A DNA stretch of 64,000 bases from Streptomyces sp. DT2A-34 (GTDB lineage Bacteria > Actinomycetota > Actinomycetes > Streptomycetales > Streptomycetaceae), in contig NZ_JASTWJ010000001.1 in assembly GCF_030499515.1 (NCBI RefSeq), forward strand, positions 5,188,001-5,252,000, given 5' to 3'. Positions 7,462-16,250 of the stretch are shown piece after piece; positions within the stretch are counted from its first letter, which is position 1; each line of letters opens with the position of its first letter. Below the pieces are notes generated by a model, which saw only the letters and a list, made by a program, of their open reading frames with translations, searched no databases and was not told the DNA's origin. A program made the translations under genes and the position numbers.

Positions 7462-8202
7462 ATGACCACGACCTCGCCCCAGGGGCGCACCGAACTGCTG
7501 AGGCCGGACGGGAGCCCCGTCCGAGTGCTTGTGGTGGACGACGAGCTGTCGATCACCGAACTTCTGTCGATGGCCCTTCGCTATGAGGGCTGGCAGATCC
7601 GCAGCGCGGGGGACGGCCAGGGTGCCGTTCAGGCCGCGCGTGAGTTCCGGCCAGACGCCGTCGTCCTGGACATGATGCTGCCGGACATGGACGGGCTGGC
7701 CGTCCTCGGGCGGCTGCGGCGGGACCTGCCGGACGTGCCCGTGCTGTTCCTGACGGCCAAGGACGCGGTCGAGGATCGTATCGCCGGGCTCACGGCCGGT
7801 GGCGACGACTACGTCACCAAGCCGTTCAGCCTGGAGGAGGTCGTCGCCCGGCTGCGTGGGCTCATCCGGCGTTCCGGTGCCGCCGACCGGCGGTCGGACT
7901 CCGTGCTGGTCGTCGGGGACCTGACGCTTGACGAGGACAGCCACGAAGTCTCGCGGGCCGGGGAGAACATCCACCTCACCGCCACCGAGTTCGAACTGCT
8001 GCGCTTCCTGATGCGCAACCCGCGGCGCGTGCTCAGCAAGGCCCAGATACTCGACCGCGTGTGGTCGTACGACTTCGGCGGGCAGGCCAATGTCGTCGAG
8101 CTGTACATCTCCTACCTGCGCCGGAAGATCGACGCCGGTCGCGAGCCGATGATCCACACCCGGCGTGGCGCCGGTTACCTGATCAAGCCCGCGGCGTCAT
8201 GA
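7462..8202 (+). CDS. OmpR/PhoB-family response regulator
   Basis: 246 residues from ATG 7462. The receiver domain (residues 13-130) has the acidic pair DDE, phospho-acceptor Asp70 in VVLDMMLPDMDG, Thr in FLTAKDA and Lys in YVTKPFS. The C-terminal winged helix (about 145-243) has the TATEFELLRFLMRNPRRVLSK pattern and ends RRGAGYLIKP. It is coupled to the kinase gene by an ATGA overlap, and two glycosyltransferase genes follow, so it likely controls an envelope glycosylation operon including itself. An in-frame ATG at 7393 would add 23 residues but would read through the palindrome at 7390-7417, so it is disfavoured. Confidence 0.92.
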   Translation: MTTTSPQGRTELLRPDGSPVRVLVVDDELSITELLSMALRYEGWQIRSAGDGQGAVQAAREFRPDAVVLDMMLPDMDGLAVLGRLRRDLPDVPVLFLTAKDAVEDRIAGLTAGGDDYVTKPFSLEEVVARLRGLIRRSGAADRRSDSVLVVGDLTLDEDSHEVSRAGENIHLTATEFELLRFLMRNPRRVLSKAQILDRVWSYDFGGQANVVELYISYLRRKIDAGREPMIHTRRGAGYLIKPAAS

Positions 8203-9836
8203 GCGGGCGACGACGACCGCGTACGCAGAAGAGACGAGCGGGTCAGCCGCGCACCCTGCGAGCGCGGCTCGTCGTCGCGTCCCTGGTGCTGATCGCTGTC
8301 GTGTGCGCCGTGATCGGTACGGTGACGACGCTCGCGCTGCGTTCGCACCTGTACGAACAACTGGGCACCCAGCTCACCGAGGTCGGCAACCGGGCCGCAG
8401 GCAAGCCTCCCGGCGCCGAGCCCGACAAGAGTGACCCCAACAAGAACGACGAGCCTGACAATGCCGCCCAGACCTTCGACCTCGGCGAGTTCGCCAAGCG
8501 CGCAGGCGGCCCGGGGTCGTCCGGCACGGTCATCGCCTTGGTCCGGAACGGCGTCATCACCGAGGCCAAGGTCGGGCAGAAGACGAACGACAGCACCGCC
8601 GCCGGCGACTTCGGGATGGAGGCCAACGACCTCACCGACGCTCAGGAAGCGGCGCTCAACAAGGTCGCTCAGGACGACGAGCAGCACACCGTCGACCTGG
8701 GCAGCCTCGGCGAATACCGCGTCTTGTACCGGACCAGCGCCGACCGCACCCGCAGCTACTACGTCGCCATCCCCACCAAGGACGTCAGCAGCACCCTCAA
8801 CACCCTGATGCTCATCGAAGCCAGCGTCACCGCCGCCGCCCTGGTAGCCGCAGGCATCGCCGGCACCGTCATAGTCGGCGTAGCCACCCGCCCCCTCCGC
8901 CGAGTCGCGGCCACCGCCACCCGCGTCTCCGAACTCCCCCTCCACACCGGCGAGGTCAACCTCAGCGAGCGCGTCCCCGAGTCCGAGACCGACCCGCACA
9001 CCGAGGTCGGCCGGGTCGGCGCCGCGCTGAACCGCATGCTGGACCACGTCCACGCCGCCCTGCACTCCCGCCAGCAGAGCGAGATGCGGGTACGGCAGTT
9101 CGTGGCCGACGCCAGCCATGAGCTGCGCACCCCCCTCGCCTCCATCCGCGGATACGCCGAGCTGACCAGACGCGGCAGAGAAGAGGTCGGGCCGGACACC
9201 CGGCACGCGCTCGGCCGTATCGAGTCCGAGGCGGGCCGGATGACGCTGCTCGTGGAGGATCTGCTGCTGCTCGCCCGGCTCGACGCCGGACGTCCGCTCC
9301 AGTTCGAGCAGACCGACCTGATCCCGCTCGTCGTGGACACCATCAGCGACGCCCGCGCGGCCGGCATGGATCACAACTGGCGCCTCGACCTGCCGGACGA
9401 GCCCGCGCTCGTGTCGGCGGACGCGGCCCGGCTGCAACAGGTCCTCGTCAACCTGCTCGGCAACGCCCGCAACCACACCCCGCCCGGGACGACGGTCACT
9501 GCCCGTGTTCAGCGGCGCGGCCCATGGATGTGCGTGGACGTCGAGGACAACGGCCAGGGCATCCCGGCCGATCTGCTCCCGCACGTCTTCGAACGGTTCG
9601 CGCGCGGCGACTCCTCGCGCTCGCGTGCCTCCGGCTCGACCGGTCTCGGCCTGGCCATCGTGCAGGCCGTGGCGACCGCGCACGGCGGCGCCGTGACCGT
9701 CGACAGCGTGCCCGGGCGCACCGTCTTCACGGTGCATCTGCCGGCGCTCCCCGCGCCGCCGAGCCCCGAAATGAGCTGGCAACAGCACTCACAGGCACAG
9801 CACAGCGTCACCACATCGGCGGAACAGGGCGCCTGA
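8199..9836 (+). CDS. Membrane sensor histidine kinase
   Basis: 545 residues. Transmembrane helices at about 23-46 and 201-226 enclose a roughly 155-residue extracytoplasmic sensor. Then come HAMP, the HisKA domain with phospho-acceptor His307 in DASHELRTPLASIRGY, and HATPase_c with N-box LVNLLGNARNH, G1 box DNGQGIP and G2 STGLGLAIVQ. It is the cognate kinase of the upstream regulator (4-nt overlap). The sensor region contains a Pro/Asp/Asn-rich stretch and no domain I recognise, so the signal is unknown; the downstream glycosyltransferases suggest envelope stress. Confidence 0.92.
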   Translation: MSGRRRPRTQKRRAGQPRTLRARLVVASLVLIAVVCAVIGTVTTLALRSHLYEQLGTQLTEVGNRAAGKPPGAEPDKSDPNKNDEPDNAAQTFDLGEFAKRAGGPGSSGTVIALVRNGVITEAKVGQKTNDSTAAGDFGMEANDLTDAQEAALNKVAQDDEQHTVDLGSLGEYRVLYRTSADRTRSYYVAIPTKDVSSTLNTLMLIEASVTAAALVAAGIAGTVIVGVATRPLRRVAATATRVSELPLHTGEVNLSERVPESETDPHTEVGRVGAALNRMLDHVHAALHSRQQSEMRVRQFVADASHELRTPLASIRGYAELTRRGREEVGPDTRHALGRIESEAGRMTLLVEDLLLLARLDAGRPLQFEQTDLIPLVVDTISDARAAGMDHNWRLDLPDEPALVSADAARLQQVLVNLLGNARNHTPPGTTVTARVQRRGPWMCVDVEDNGQGIPADLLPHVFERFARGDSSRSRASGSTGLGLAIVQAVATAHGGAVTVDSVPGRTVFTVHLPALPAPPSPEMSWQQHSQAQHSVTTSAEQGA

Positions 9837-9850
9837 CAAAAGTCGGTGTC

Positions 9851-11365
9851 ATGCGAACCGACTCTTCTCCCGGCACCCTGCCGGCGCGGGAGCACCTCCC
9901 GGCCGGCGACGCCGGTACGCCTGTCCTGGACGTAGTGATCCCCGTCTACAACGAGGAGAAGGACCTCCAGCCGTGTGTGCTGAGACTGCATGATCACCTC
10001 AAGCGCACCTTCCCGTACGCGTTCCGCATCACGATCGCGGACAACGCGTCGACGGACACCACCCCCCAGGTGGCGTCGCGGCTGGAGGCGGAGATACCGG
10101 AGGTCAAGTCCTTCCGGCTGGAGCAGAAGGGCCGCGGCCGGGCGCTGCGGACCGTCTGGTCCGCCTCGGACTCCCCGGTCCTCGCCTACATGGACGTGGA
10201 CCTGTCCACCGACCTCAACGCCCTGCTGCCGCTGGTGGCGCCGCTGATCTCCGGTCACTCGGACCTGGCGATCGGCTCCCGGCTCGCCCGCACCTCCCGC
10301 GTCGTACGCGGACCCAAGCGGGAGTTCATCAGCCGCGCCTACAACCTCATCCTCCGCGGCTCGCTCCAGGCCCGCTTCTCCGACGCCCAGTGCGGCTTCA
10401 AGGCGATCCGCCGGGACGTGGCCCAGGTGCTGCTGCCGCTGGTGGAGGACACCGGCTGGTTCTTCGACACGGAGATGCTGGTGCTCGCCGAGCGCGCGGG
10501 ACTGCGGATCCACGAGGTGCCGGTCGACTGGGTCGACGACCCGGACTCCGCGGTCCACATCGTGAAGACGGCGACCGACGACCTCAAGGGCGTGTGGCGG
10601 GTCGGCAAGGCGCTGGCCGGCGGTGCGCTCCCGCTGGACCGGCTCACCCGCCCCTTCGGCGACGACCCGCGCGACCGCGAGATCAAGGACGTACCCAAGG
10701 GCCTGGCCCGCCAGCTCGTCGGCTTCTGCGTCGTCGGCGGCCTGTCCACCCTGTTCTACCTGCTGCTGTACAGCGGCTTCCGGGTGTTCACCGGCTCGCA
10801 GATCGCCAACGCGCTCGCCCTGCTGGTCTCCGCGATCGCCAACACGGCGGCCAACCGGCGCCTGACCTTCGGGGTGCGCGGCCGGAGCGGCGCCGTACGG
10901 CACCAGGCGCAGGGCCTGGTCGTCTTCGGCATCGGCCTCGCCCTGACCAGCGGTTCGCTCGCCGCCCTGAACGCGGCCGGCAGCAGCCCCGCGCACTCCA
11001 CCGAACTGGCGGTCCTCATCGCCGCCAACCTCGCCGCGACGGTGCTGCGCTTCCTGCTCTTCCGGGCGTGGGTGTTCCCGGACCACAGCGACGGCGACAC
11101 CGGTTCGACGGTGGTCGCCTCGCACCACCCGCCGCACGCCCCGGCCCCCAGCCCGTCCTCGCGGACCTACTCCACGGTCTCCGCAGCGCCCTCCGGCCAC
11201 CACGGCCCGCTCCCGCAGCGTCCGGTGGCCCAGCGCGCGCCCCAGTACCCGTACGAAACCGCTCAGTTCCGCGCCGGTGAAGCCGCGGACGGCAGCTGGC
11301 GGGACGCCACCATGCAGCCGCAGCCGGTGCGCCCGCACGACACCGACTCGAGGGACTCCCGATGA
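9851..11365 (+). CDS. GT2 glycosyltransferase fused to GtrA domain
   Basis: 504 residues; ATG 9851, 14 bp after the kinase stop. Residues 20-270 form a GT2 domain of the polyprenyl-phosphate mannosyl/glucosyltransferase type: VVIPVYNEEKDL, ITIADNASTDTT, a DMDVDLSTD metal-binding motif and CGFKAIRRDVA. Residues about 280-410 are a GtrA module of four helices (QLVGFCVVGGLSTLFYLLL, then NTAANRRLTFG). The C-terminal 90 residues are disordered. It probably charges the lipid carrier with a sugar and helps flip it for the GT39 enzyme encoded next, as in the Bacillus ykcC-ykcB type pair. ATGA coupling to the next gene. Confidence 0.88.
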   Translation: MRTDSSPGTLPAREHLPAGDAGTPVLDVVIPVYNEEKDLQPCVLRLHDHLKRTFPYAFRITIADNASTDTTPQVASRLEAEIPEVKSFRLEQKGRGRALRTVWSASDSPVLAYMDVDLSTDLNALLPLVAPLISGHSDLAIGSRLARTSRVVRGPKREFISRAYNLILRGSLQARFSDAQCGFKAIRRDVAQVLLPLVEDTGWFFDTEMLVLAERAGLRIHEVPVDWVDDPDSAVHIVKTATDDLKGVWRVGKALAGGALPLDRLTRPFGDDPRDREIKDVPKGLARQLVGFCVVGGLSTLFYLLLYSGFRVFTGSQIANALALLVSAIANTAANRRLTFGVRGRSGAVRHQAQGLVVFGIGLALTSGSLAALNAAGSSPAHSTELAVLIAANLAATVLRFLLFRAWVFPDHSDGDTGSTVVASHHPPHAPAPSPSSRTYSTVSAAPSGHHGPLPQRPVAQRAPQYPYETAQFRAGEAADGSWRDATMQPQPVRPHDTDSRDSR

Positions 11366-13590
11366 CGACCCACTACGACCAGACCGCGCACGACAGAGAG
11401 GCGAGTCCCGACCCCTGGGACCGGCCCCCGACACCCCCGCCCGCCGCCCCGGTTCCCGACGCCGGTGAACCCAAGCAGCCCTTCGTACGGCGGCTGTGGC
11501 GCGGCCGCCCCGAGGACCCGCGCTGGGCGCGCCCGGCCATCCTCGGCCTGCTGCTCGCCACACTCCTGCTCTACCTCTACAACCTGAGCGCCTCCGGCTA
11601 CGCCAACTCCTTCTACTCGGCGGCCGTCCAGGCCGGCAGCCAGTCCTGGAAGGCCTTCTTCTTCGGCTCGCTGGACGCGGCCAACGCCATCACCGTCGAC
11701 AAGCCCCCGGCCGCGCTGTGGCCGATGGCCCTGTCGGTGCGGCTCTTCGGCCTCCACTCGTGGGCGATCCTCCTGCCCGAGGTCCTGATGGGCGTCGGCA
11801 CGGTCGCCGTCGTCTACGCCTCCGTACGCCGCCGGTTCAGCCCCGTGGCCGGCCTGATCGCGGGCACGGTGCTCGCGCTCACCCCCGTCGCGGCGCTGAT
11901 GTTCCGGTTCAACAACCCGGACGCGATGCTGGCCCTGCTGATGGCCGTGGCCTGCTACTTCGTGGTCCGCGCTCTGGAGGACGGCCGTACGAAGTGGCTG
12001 GTGTGGGCCGGTGTCGCGATCGGCTTCGCCTTCCTCGCCAAGACGCTGCAGGCCTTCCTGATCCTGCCGCCGCTGGCGATCGTGTACGCGGTCTGCGCGC
12101 CGGTGTCGGTGAAGAAGCGCTTCGGACAGCTGGCCGCGGCGACGCTCGCACTGGTCGTCTCCGGCGGCTGGTGGGTCGCGATCGTCGAACTGTGGCCCGC
12201 CTCCTCCCGCCCCTACATCGGCGGCTCTCAGAACGACTCCTTCCTGGAGCTGACCTTCGGCTACAACGGCCTCGGCCGGCTCAACGGCGAGGAGACCGGC
12301 AGCGTCGGCGGCGGCGGTGGCAACGGTGGCGGCAACTGGGGCGAGACCGGCTGGGACCGCCTGTTCAGCTCCAGCATCGGCGGCCAGATCTCCTGGCTGA
12401 TCCCGGCCGCGCTGATCCTGCTGATCGCGGGCCTGGTGGCCACGCGCAAGGCCAAGCGGACGTCGGTGACGCGTGGTTCGTTCCTGGTCTGGGGCGGCGC
12501 GCTGATCACGACCATGCTGGTCTTCAGCTACATGCAGGGCATCTTCCACGAGTACTACACGGTGGCCCTCGCCCCCTACATCGCCCCGCTGATCGGCATG
12601 GGCGCGGCCAAGCTCTGGGAGGAGCGCGGCAAGATGTGGGCGTCGCTGTCCCTGGCGGCCGCGATGACGGCCACCGCGGCCTGGGGCTACGTCCTGCTCA
12701 ACCGCTCCTCCGACTATCTGCCCTGGCTGAAGTGGGTCGTACTGGTCGGCGGTCTGGCCGCCGCGCTGGGCCTGATCTTCGCCTCGAAGCTGGGACGCCA
12801 ACTGACCATGGGAGTCGTCGGTTTGGGCCTCGCCGCGGCACTGGCCGGTCCGACCGCGTACACCCTCACCACGCTGAGCGAGGGCCACACCGGCTCGATC
12901 GTCACCGCCGGCCCCGCGGTCGCGGGCGGCCGTGGCGGCGGCCCCGGTGGCGGTGGCGGTGGCGGCATGGGCGGCCCCGGCGGGGGCGGCATGCCCGGCC
13001 GGAACCAGCAGAACCAGCAGGGGCAGCAGGGTCAGCAGGGTCAGAACAACCAGCAGGGCGGCCAGAACCAGCAGAACGGCAACGGCTTCCCCGGTGGCGG
13101 CATGCCCCGCCAGCAGGGCCAGGGCCAGGGCCAGGGCCAGGGCCAGGGCCAGCAGGGCGGCATGCCCGGCGGTGGTCAGAGGGGCGAAGGCGGCATGGGC
13201 GGCGGTGGCGGCGTGGGCGGTCTGCTCAACGGCGCCAGCGTCAGCGACGAGGCCAAGAAGCTGCTGGAGACCGACGTCGACGACTACACCTGGGCCGCCG
13301 CGGCCATCGGCGCCCAGAACGCCGCGAGCTACCAGCTCTCCACCGGCGCCCCGGTCATGGCGATCGGCGGCTTCAACGGCACCGACCCGTCCCCGACGCT
13401 GGCGCAGTTCAAGGAGTACGTGGCGGATGGCAAGATCCACTACTTCATCTCCAGCGGCTCCGGTGGCGGCATGGGCGGCAGCAGCAGCGGTACGTCCTCG
13501 CAGATCACCTCGTGGGTCGAGGCCAACTTCAAGAAGGTGACGGTCGGTTCGGCCACCTTCTACGACCTCACGCAGAAGGCGAGCAGCTGA
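11362..13590 (+). CDS. GT39/ArnT-like polytopic membrane glycosyltransferase with Gly/Gln-rich loop
   Basis: 742 residues. After a Pro-rich cytoplasmic N-terminus the protein has about 11-12 helices (residues 55-510). The catalytic loop after helix 1 contains NSFYSAAVQAG and ITVDKPPAALW, the PMT_2/ArnT pattern in which an acidic residue takes part in sugar transfer from a polyprenyl-phosphate donor outside the membrane; FNNPDAML is a further family motif. Residues about 515-620 are very Gly/Gln-rich, including (GQ)n encoded by repeated GGCCAG hexamers at about 13114-13155. The last 120 residues form an extracytoplasmic globular domain. Acceptor unknown. Ends at a strong terminator. Confidence 0.88.
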   Translation: MTTHYDQTAHDREASPDPWDRPPTPPPAAPVPDAGEPKQPFVRRLWRGRPEDPRWARPAILGLLLATLLLYLYNLSASGYANSFYSAAVQAGSQSWKAFFFGSLDAANAITVDKPPAALWPMALSVRLFGLHSWAILLPEVLMGVGTVAVVYASVRRRFSPVAGLIAGTVLALTPVAALMFRFNNPDAMLALLMAVACYFVVRALEDGRTKWLVWAGVAIGFAFLAKTLQAFLILPPLAIVYAVCAPVSVKKRFGQLAAATLALVVSGGWWVAIVELWPASSRPYIGGSQNDSFLELTFGYNGLGRLNGEETGSVGGGGGNGGGNWGETGWDRLFSSSIGGQISWLIPAALILLIAGLVATRKAKRTSVTRGSFLVWGGALITTMLVFSYMQGIFHEYYTVALAPYIAPLIGMGAAKLWEERGKMWASLSLAAAMTATAAWGYVLLNRSSDYLPWLKWVVLVGGLAAALGLIFASKLGRQLTMGVVGLGLAAALAGPTAYTLTTLSEGHTGSIVTAGPAVAGGRGGGPGGGGGGGMGGPGGGGMPGRNQQNQQGQQGQQGQNNQQGGQNQQNGNGFPGGGMPRQQGQGQGQGQGQGQQGGMPGGGQRGEGGMGGGGGVGGLLNGASVSDEAKKLLETDVDDYTWAAAAIGAQNAASYQLSTGAPVMAIGGFNGTDPSPTLAQFKEYVADGKIHYFISSGSGGGMGGSSSGTSSQITSWVEANFKKVTVGSATFYDLTQKASS

Positions 13591-13610
13591 CGTAGGTCTT
13601 GAGGCTGGAT

Positions 13611-13649
13611 GAGGAAGGGCGGTGACCGCTCGGGTCGCCGCCCTTCCTC
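13611..13649 (+). terminator. Strong intrinsic terminator of the two-component/glycosyltransferase operon
   Basis: 17-bp stem starting GAGGAAGGGCGG and closing CCGCCCTTCCTC, with one T-G pair and a 5-nt loop (GCTCG). It lies 20 bp after the GT39 stop codon. Confidence 0.85.
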
Positions 13650-13690
13650 CTGTCGCGGGCCCTTCCCGCTGTCTACGGCCGGAAAGCGCG

Positions 13691-13724
13691 TTGTACAGCG
13701 TATGGGAACTGTTCTACGGTGTAC
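13691..13724 (+). promoter_or_regulatory. Promoter and overlapping TetR operator of the MFS gene
   Basis: TTGTAC (13691-13696), 18-bp spacer and TACGGT (13715-13720) form a promoter whose predicted start falls at 13727-13728, the A of the ATG, so the mRNA would be leaderless. An inverted repeat GTACAGCGTA (13693-13702) / TACGGTGTAC (13715-13724) covers both promoter elements, with 9 of 10 positions symmetric around a 12-nt spacer. Binding would block transcription. The tetR gene at 15362 is the natural candidate. Confidence 0.65.
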
Positions 13725-13727
13725 GGC

Positions 13728-15209
13728 ATGACCGCTCCCGCCTCCGTCACCGTCTCCCAGGGCCATCCCCAGCGCTGGCTGATACTCGGCGTCATCTGTC
13801 TCGCCCAGCTCACCGTGCTGCTCGACAACACGATCCTGAACGTGGCGATCCCCTCGCTGACCAGCGAACTCGGCGCCGCGACCTCGGACATCCAGTGGAT
13901 GATCAACGCGTACTCGCTGGTGCAGTCGGGGCTCCTGCTCACCGCGGGCAGCGCGGCCGACCGCTACGGCCGCAAGAAGATGCTGGCCGCCGGACTGGTG
14001 CTGTTCGGCGTGGGCTCGCTGGTCGCGGGCCTCGCGGAGTCCACCGGCCAGCTGATCGCGGCGCGGGCCGGGATGGGCGTCGGCGGGGCGTTGCTGATGA
14101 CCACCACGCTCGCCGTGGCGATGCAGATCTTCTCGCCGGAGGAGCAGCCGAAGGCGATCGGGATCTGGGCGGCGGTGAACTCGCTGGGCTTCGCGGCCGG
14201 CCCCCTCCTCGGCGGCTTCATGCTGAACCACTTCTGGTGGGGCGCGATCTTCCTCATCAACCTGCCGGTCGCCGCGCTCGCCCTGGTCGCGGTCGTGATC
14301 CTGGTCCCCGAGTCCAAGAACCCGCAGGGCGACCGCCCCGACCTGTTCGGCGCCCTGCTCTCCACGATCGGGATGTCCTCCCTGGTCTTCGCGATCATCT
14401 CCGGACCCGAGCACGGCTGGACGTCCGGCCGTGTGCTGGCGTCGGCGGCCGTCGCGGTCGTGGTGCTGGCCGGCTTCGCGTACTGGGAGAGCCGGATCCC
14501 GTACCCCATGCTCGACATGCACTTCTTCACGAACCGCCGTTTCACGGGAGCGGTGGCCGGGGCGGTGCTGATCACCTTCGGGATGGGCGGGTCGCTCTTC
14601 CTGCTCACCCAGCACATGCAGTTCGTGCTCGGCTACGGCCCGCTGGAGGCGGGGCTGCGCACGGCGCCGCTCGCGTTGATGATCGTGGCCCTGAACTTCA
14701 CCGGACTGTCGGCCAGGTGGTCGGGCAGGCTCGGAACTCCCTTCTCCATAGGGCTGGGCATGACGGCGATGTCCGCCGGCCTCGTCTCGATCGCCACGCT
14801 CACCGAGCACGGGTACCCGGGCACGCTGCTGGGCCTGGTGCTGATCGGCGCGGGCGCCGCGATCGCCAGCCCCGCCATGGCGCACGCGATCATGAGCGCG
14901 ATTCCGCCGGAGAAGGCCGGGGTCGGCGCGGGCATCAACGGCACCGTGGCGGAGTTCGGGCAGGGGCTGGGCGTCGCGGTGCTGGGCGCTGTGCTGAACT
15001 CGCGGTTCGCGGCGTTGATTCCGGTCGCCGCGGTGTCCCTGCCGGGGGCGTTGGCCGCGGCGGGATCGGATGCGGAGAGGGTGCGGATCACGGAGGCGTT
15101 TGCCTCCGGGCTGGAGACCAGTCAGTTGGTGGGGGCGGGGGCTGTGTTGGCCGGGGGGTTGGTCGCGGGGGCGTTGCTGCGGCGGGCTGAGCGGGCAGAG
15201 TTGGCCTAA
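13728..15209 (+). CDS. MFS drug-exporter (DHA2, 14-TM type)
   Basis: 493 residues from ATG 13728; a GTG at 13719 is possible but lies inside the -10 region. Major facilitator of the EmrB/QacA group: motif C-like LDNTILNVAIPSL in helix 1, the DRYGRKKML loop (motif A) and antiporter signature GAALLMTTTLAVAMQIF with GPLLGGF. About 14 helices cover the sequence. Probably a proton-drug antiporter for hydrophobic compounds. Followed by a TetR gene in the same direction, and the promoter carries a palindrome suited to that regulator. Confidence 0.9.
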   Translation: MTAPASVTVSQGHPQRWLILGVICLAQLTVLLDNTILNVAIPSLTSELGAATSDIQWMINAYSLVQSGLLLTAGSAADRYGRKKMLAAGLVLFGVGSLVAGLAESTGQLIAARAGMGVGGALLMTTTLAVAMQIFSPEEQPKAIGIWAAVNSLGFAAGPLLGGFMLNHFWWGAIFLINLPVAALALVAVVILVPESKNPQGDRPDLFGALLSTIGMSSLVFAIISGPEHGWTSGRVLASAAVAVVVLAGFAYWESRIPYPMLDMHFFTNRRFTGAVAGAVLITFGMGGSLFLLTQHMQFVLGYGPLEAGLRTAPLALMIVALNFTGLSARWSGRLGTPFSIGLGMTAMSAGLVSIATLTEHGYPGTLLGLVLIGAGAAIASPAMAHAIMSAIPPEKAGVGAGINGTVAEFGQGLGVAVLGAVLNSRFAALIPVAAVSLPGALAAAGSDAERVRITEAFASGLETSQLVGAGAVLAGGLVAGALLRRAERAELA

Positions 15210-15250
15210 GAGCTCGGGTGGCTCTCTCGGTGTGCGGCTGCGGGTCCGTC

Positions 15251-15305
15251 GTGGTTGATCGCGCCCACGCGGCGGAGCCGCATATCGATGCAGCCCCGCG
15301 CCCCT
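15251..15305 (+). repeat. Streptomyces intergenic repeat element, copy 1
   Basis: A sequence of about 55 bp containing GCGCCCACGCGGCGGAGCCG, CATATCGATGCAG and CCCCGCGCCCC. Near-identical copies lie at 16117-16170 (inverted) and 27681-27744. The core GCGGC-GGA-GCCGC forms a hairpin. From general experience, elements of this type recur between convergent or tandem genes in Streptomyces genomes, probably as terminators or REP-like repeats. Confidence 0.75.
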
Positions 15306-15361
15306 GAGGGACGTTGCCGCCTAGCATCTTGATCAGTTCACGGAGTCGAGGAAGGTGCGCC

Positions 15362-16117
15362 ATGGCCAGGGCAGCCCGTCAGTCCGCCCGGACCAGTGTC
15401 TGGTTGGAGGGCAAGGAGCGGCGGGGCGGGCGTGGTGGGGGACAGCCCTCCGGGCTCGACCGGGACCGGATCACCGCGGTGACCGTTCGGCTGCTGGACG
15501 CCGACGGGCTGGCCAAGTTCTCCATGCGGCGGCTGGCCGCCGAGTTGAACGTGACCGCGATGTCCGTCTACTGGTACGTCGACACCAAGGACGACCTCCT
15601 CGAACTCGCCCTCGACGCGGCGTTCGGCGAACTGACCCTGCCCGATCCGGAGGCCGACGAGGACTGGCGCGACCAACTGCGCGCGCTGGCCCGCGGCTAC
15701 CGTGACCTGCTGGTCCGCCACCCTTGGCTGTCGCCGCTGATCGGCACCTACGTCAACATCGGTCCGAACAGCCTCGCCTTCTCCCGGGTCGTCCAGCGCG
15801 TCATCCGCGAAACCGGCCTGCCGGCGCACGGTCTGGTGGCCGCCATCTCCGCCGTCTTCCAGTTCGTGTACGGCTTCGGCACGATGGAGGGCCACTTCAT
15901 CACCCGCAGCGCGGCCTTCGGCATGACCCCGGACGACTACTTCCAGCACGCCATGAGCACCGTCTCGCAGGCTCCCGACACCGACGACATCGTCCAGGAC
16001 GCCTCGGAACTCATGGCGGCCCGAGGCGGCGACACGGTCGAGGAGATGTGGGGACGGGACTTCGAGTTCGCCCTGGACCTACTGGTGGCGGGCATCGAGG
16101 CGATGCGCGCCCCGTAG
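15362..16117 (+). CDS. TetR-family regulator with TetR_C-type ligand domain
   Basis: 251 residues from ATG 15362. The helix-turn-helix is at about residues 36-82 (ITAVTVRLLDADGLAKFSMR, then LAAELNVTAMSVYWYVDTKDDLLE). The C-terminal part (90-250) resembles TetR_C domains (RDLLVRHPWLSPLIGTYVNIGP, FEFALDLLVAGI), which bind small drugs. Likely represses the upstream MFS exporter via the palindrome at 13693-13724 and is released by the exported compound. The gene is enclosed by two inverted copies of the intergenic repeat. Confidence 0.88.
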   Translation: MARAARQSARTSVWLEGKERRGGRGGGQPSGLDRDRITAVTVRLLDADGLAKFSMRRLAAELNVTAMSVYWYVDTKDDLLELALDAAFGELTLPDPEADEDWRDQLRALARGYRDLLVRHPWLSPLIGTYVNIGPNSLAFSRVVQRVIRETGLPAHGLVAAISAVFQFVYGFGTMEGHFITRSAAFGMTPDDYFQHAMSTVSQAPDTDDIVQDASELMAARGGDTVEEMWGRDFEFALDLLVAGIEAMRAP

Positions 16118-16170
16118 GGGCGCGGGACCGCATCGATATGCGGCTCCGCCGCGTGGGCGCGAGAAACCAC
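16117..16170 (-). repeat. Streptomyces intergenic repeat element, copy 2 (inverted)
   Basis: Reverse complement of the element at 15251-15305, starting inside the tetR stop codon. It shares the CATATCGATGC and GCGGCGGAGCCGC core. Together the two copies form inverted repeats flanking tetR. Confidence 0.75.
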
Positions 16171-16250
16171 AGATCACCCGCAGCCGCCCGACAACCGTAT
16201 GCCCCGAGCTCTCAGGCGTCCCCCTCGACAAGCCGCGAAGGAAACCCACC

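Noticed and set aside
13114..13155. GGCCAG hexamer repeat as a mobile or regulatory repeat
   Set aside because: Lies within the GT39 coding region and encodes a (GQ)n tract.
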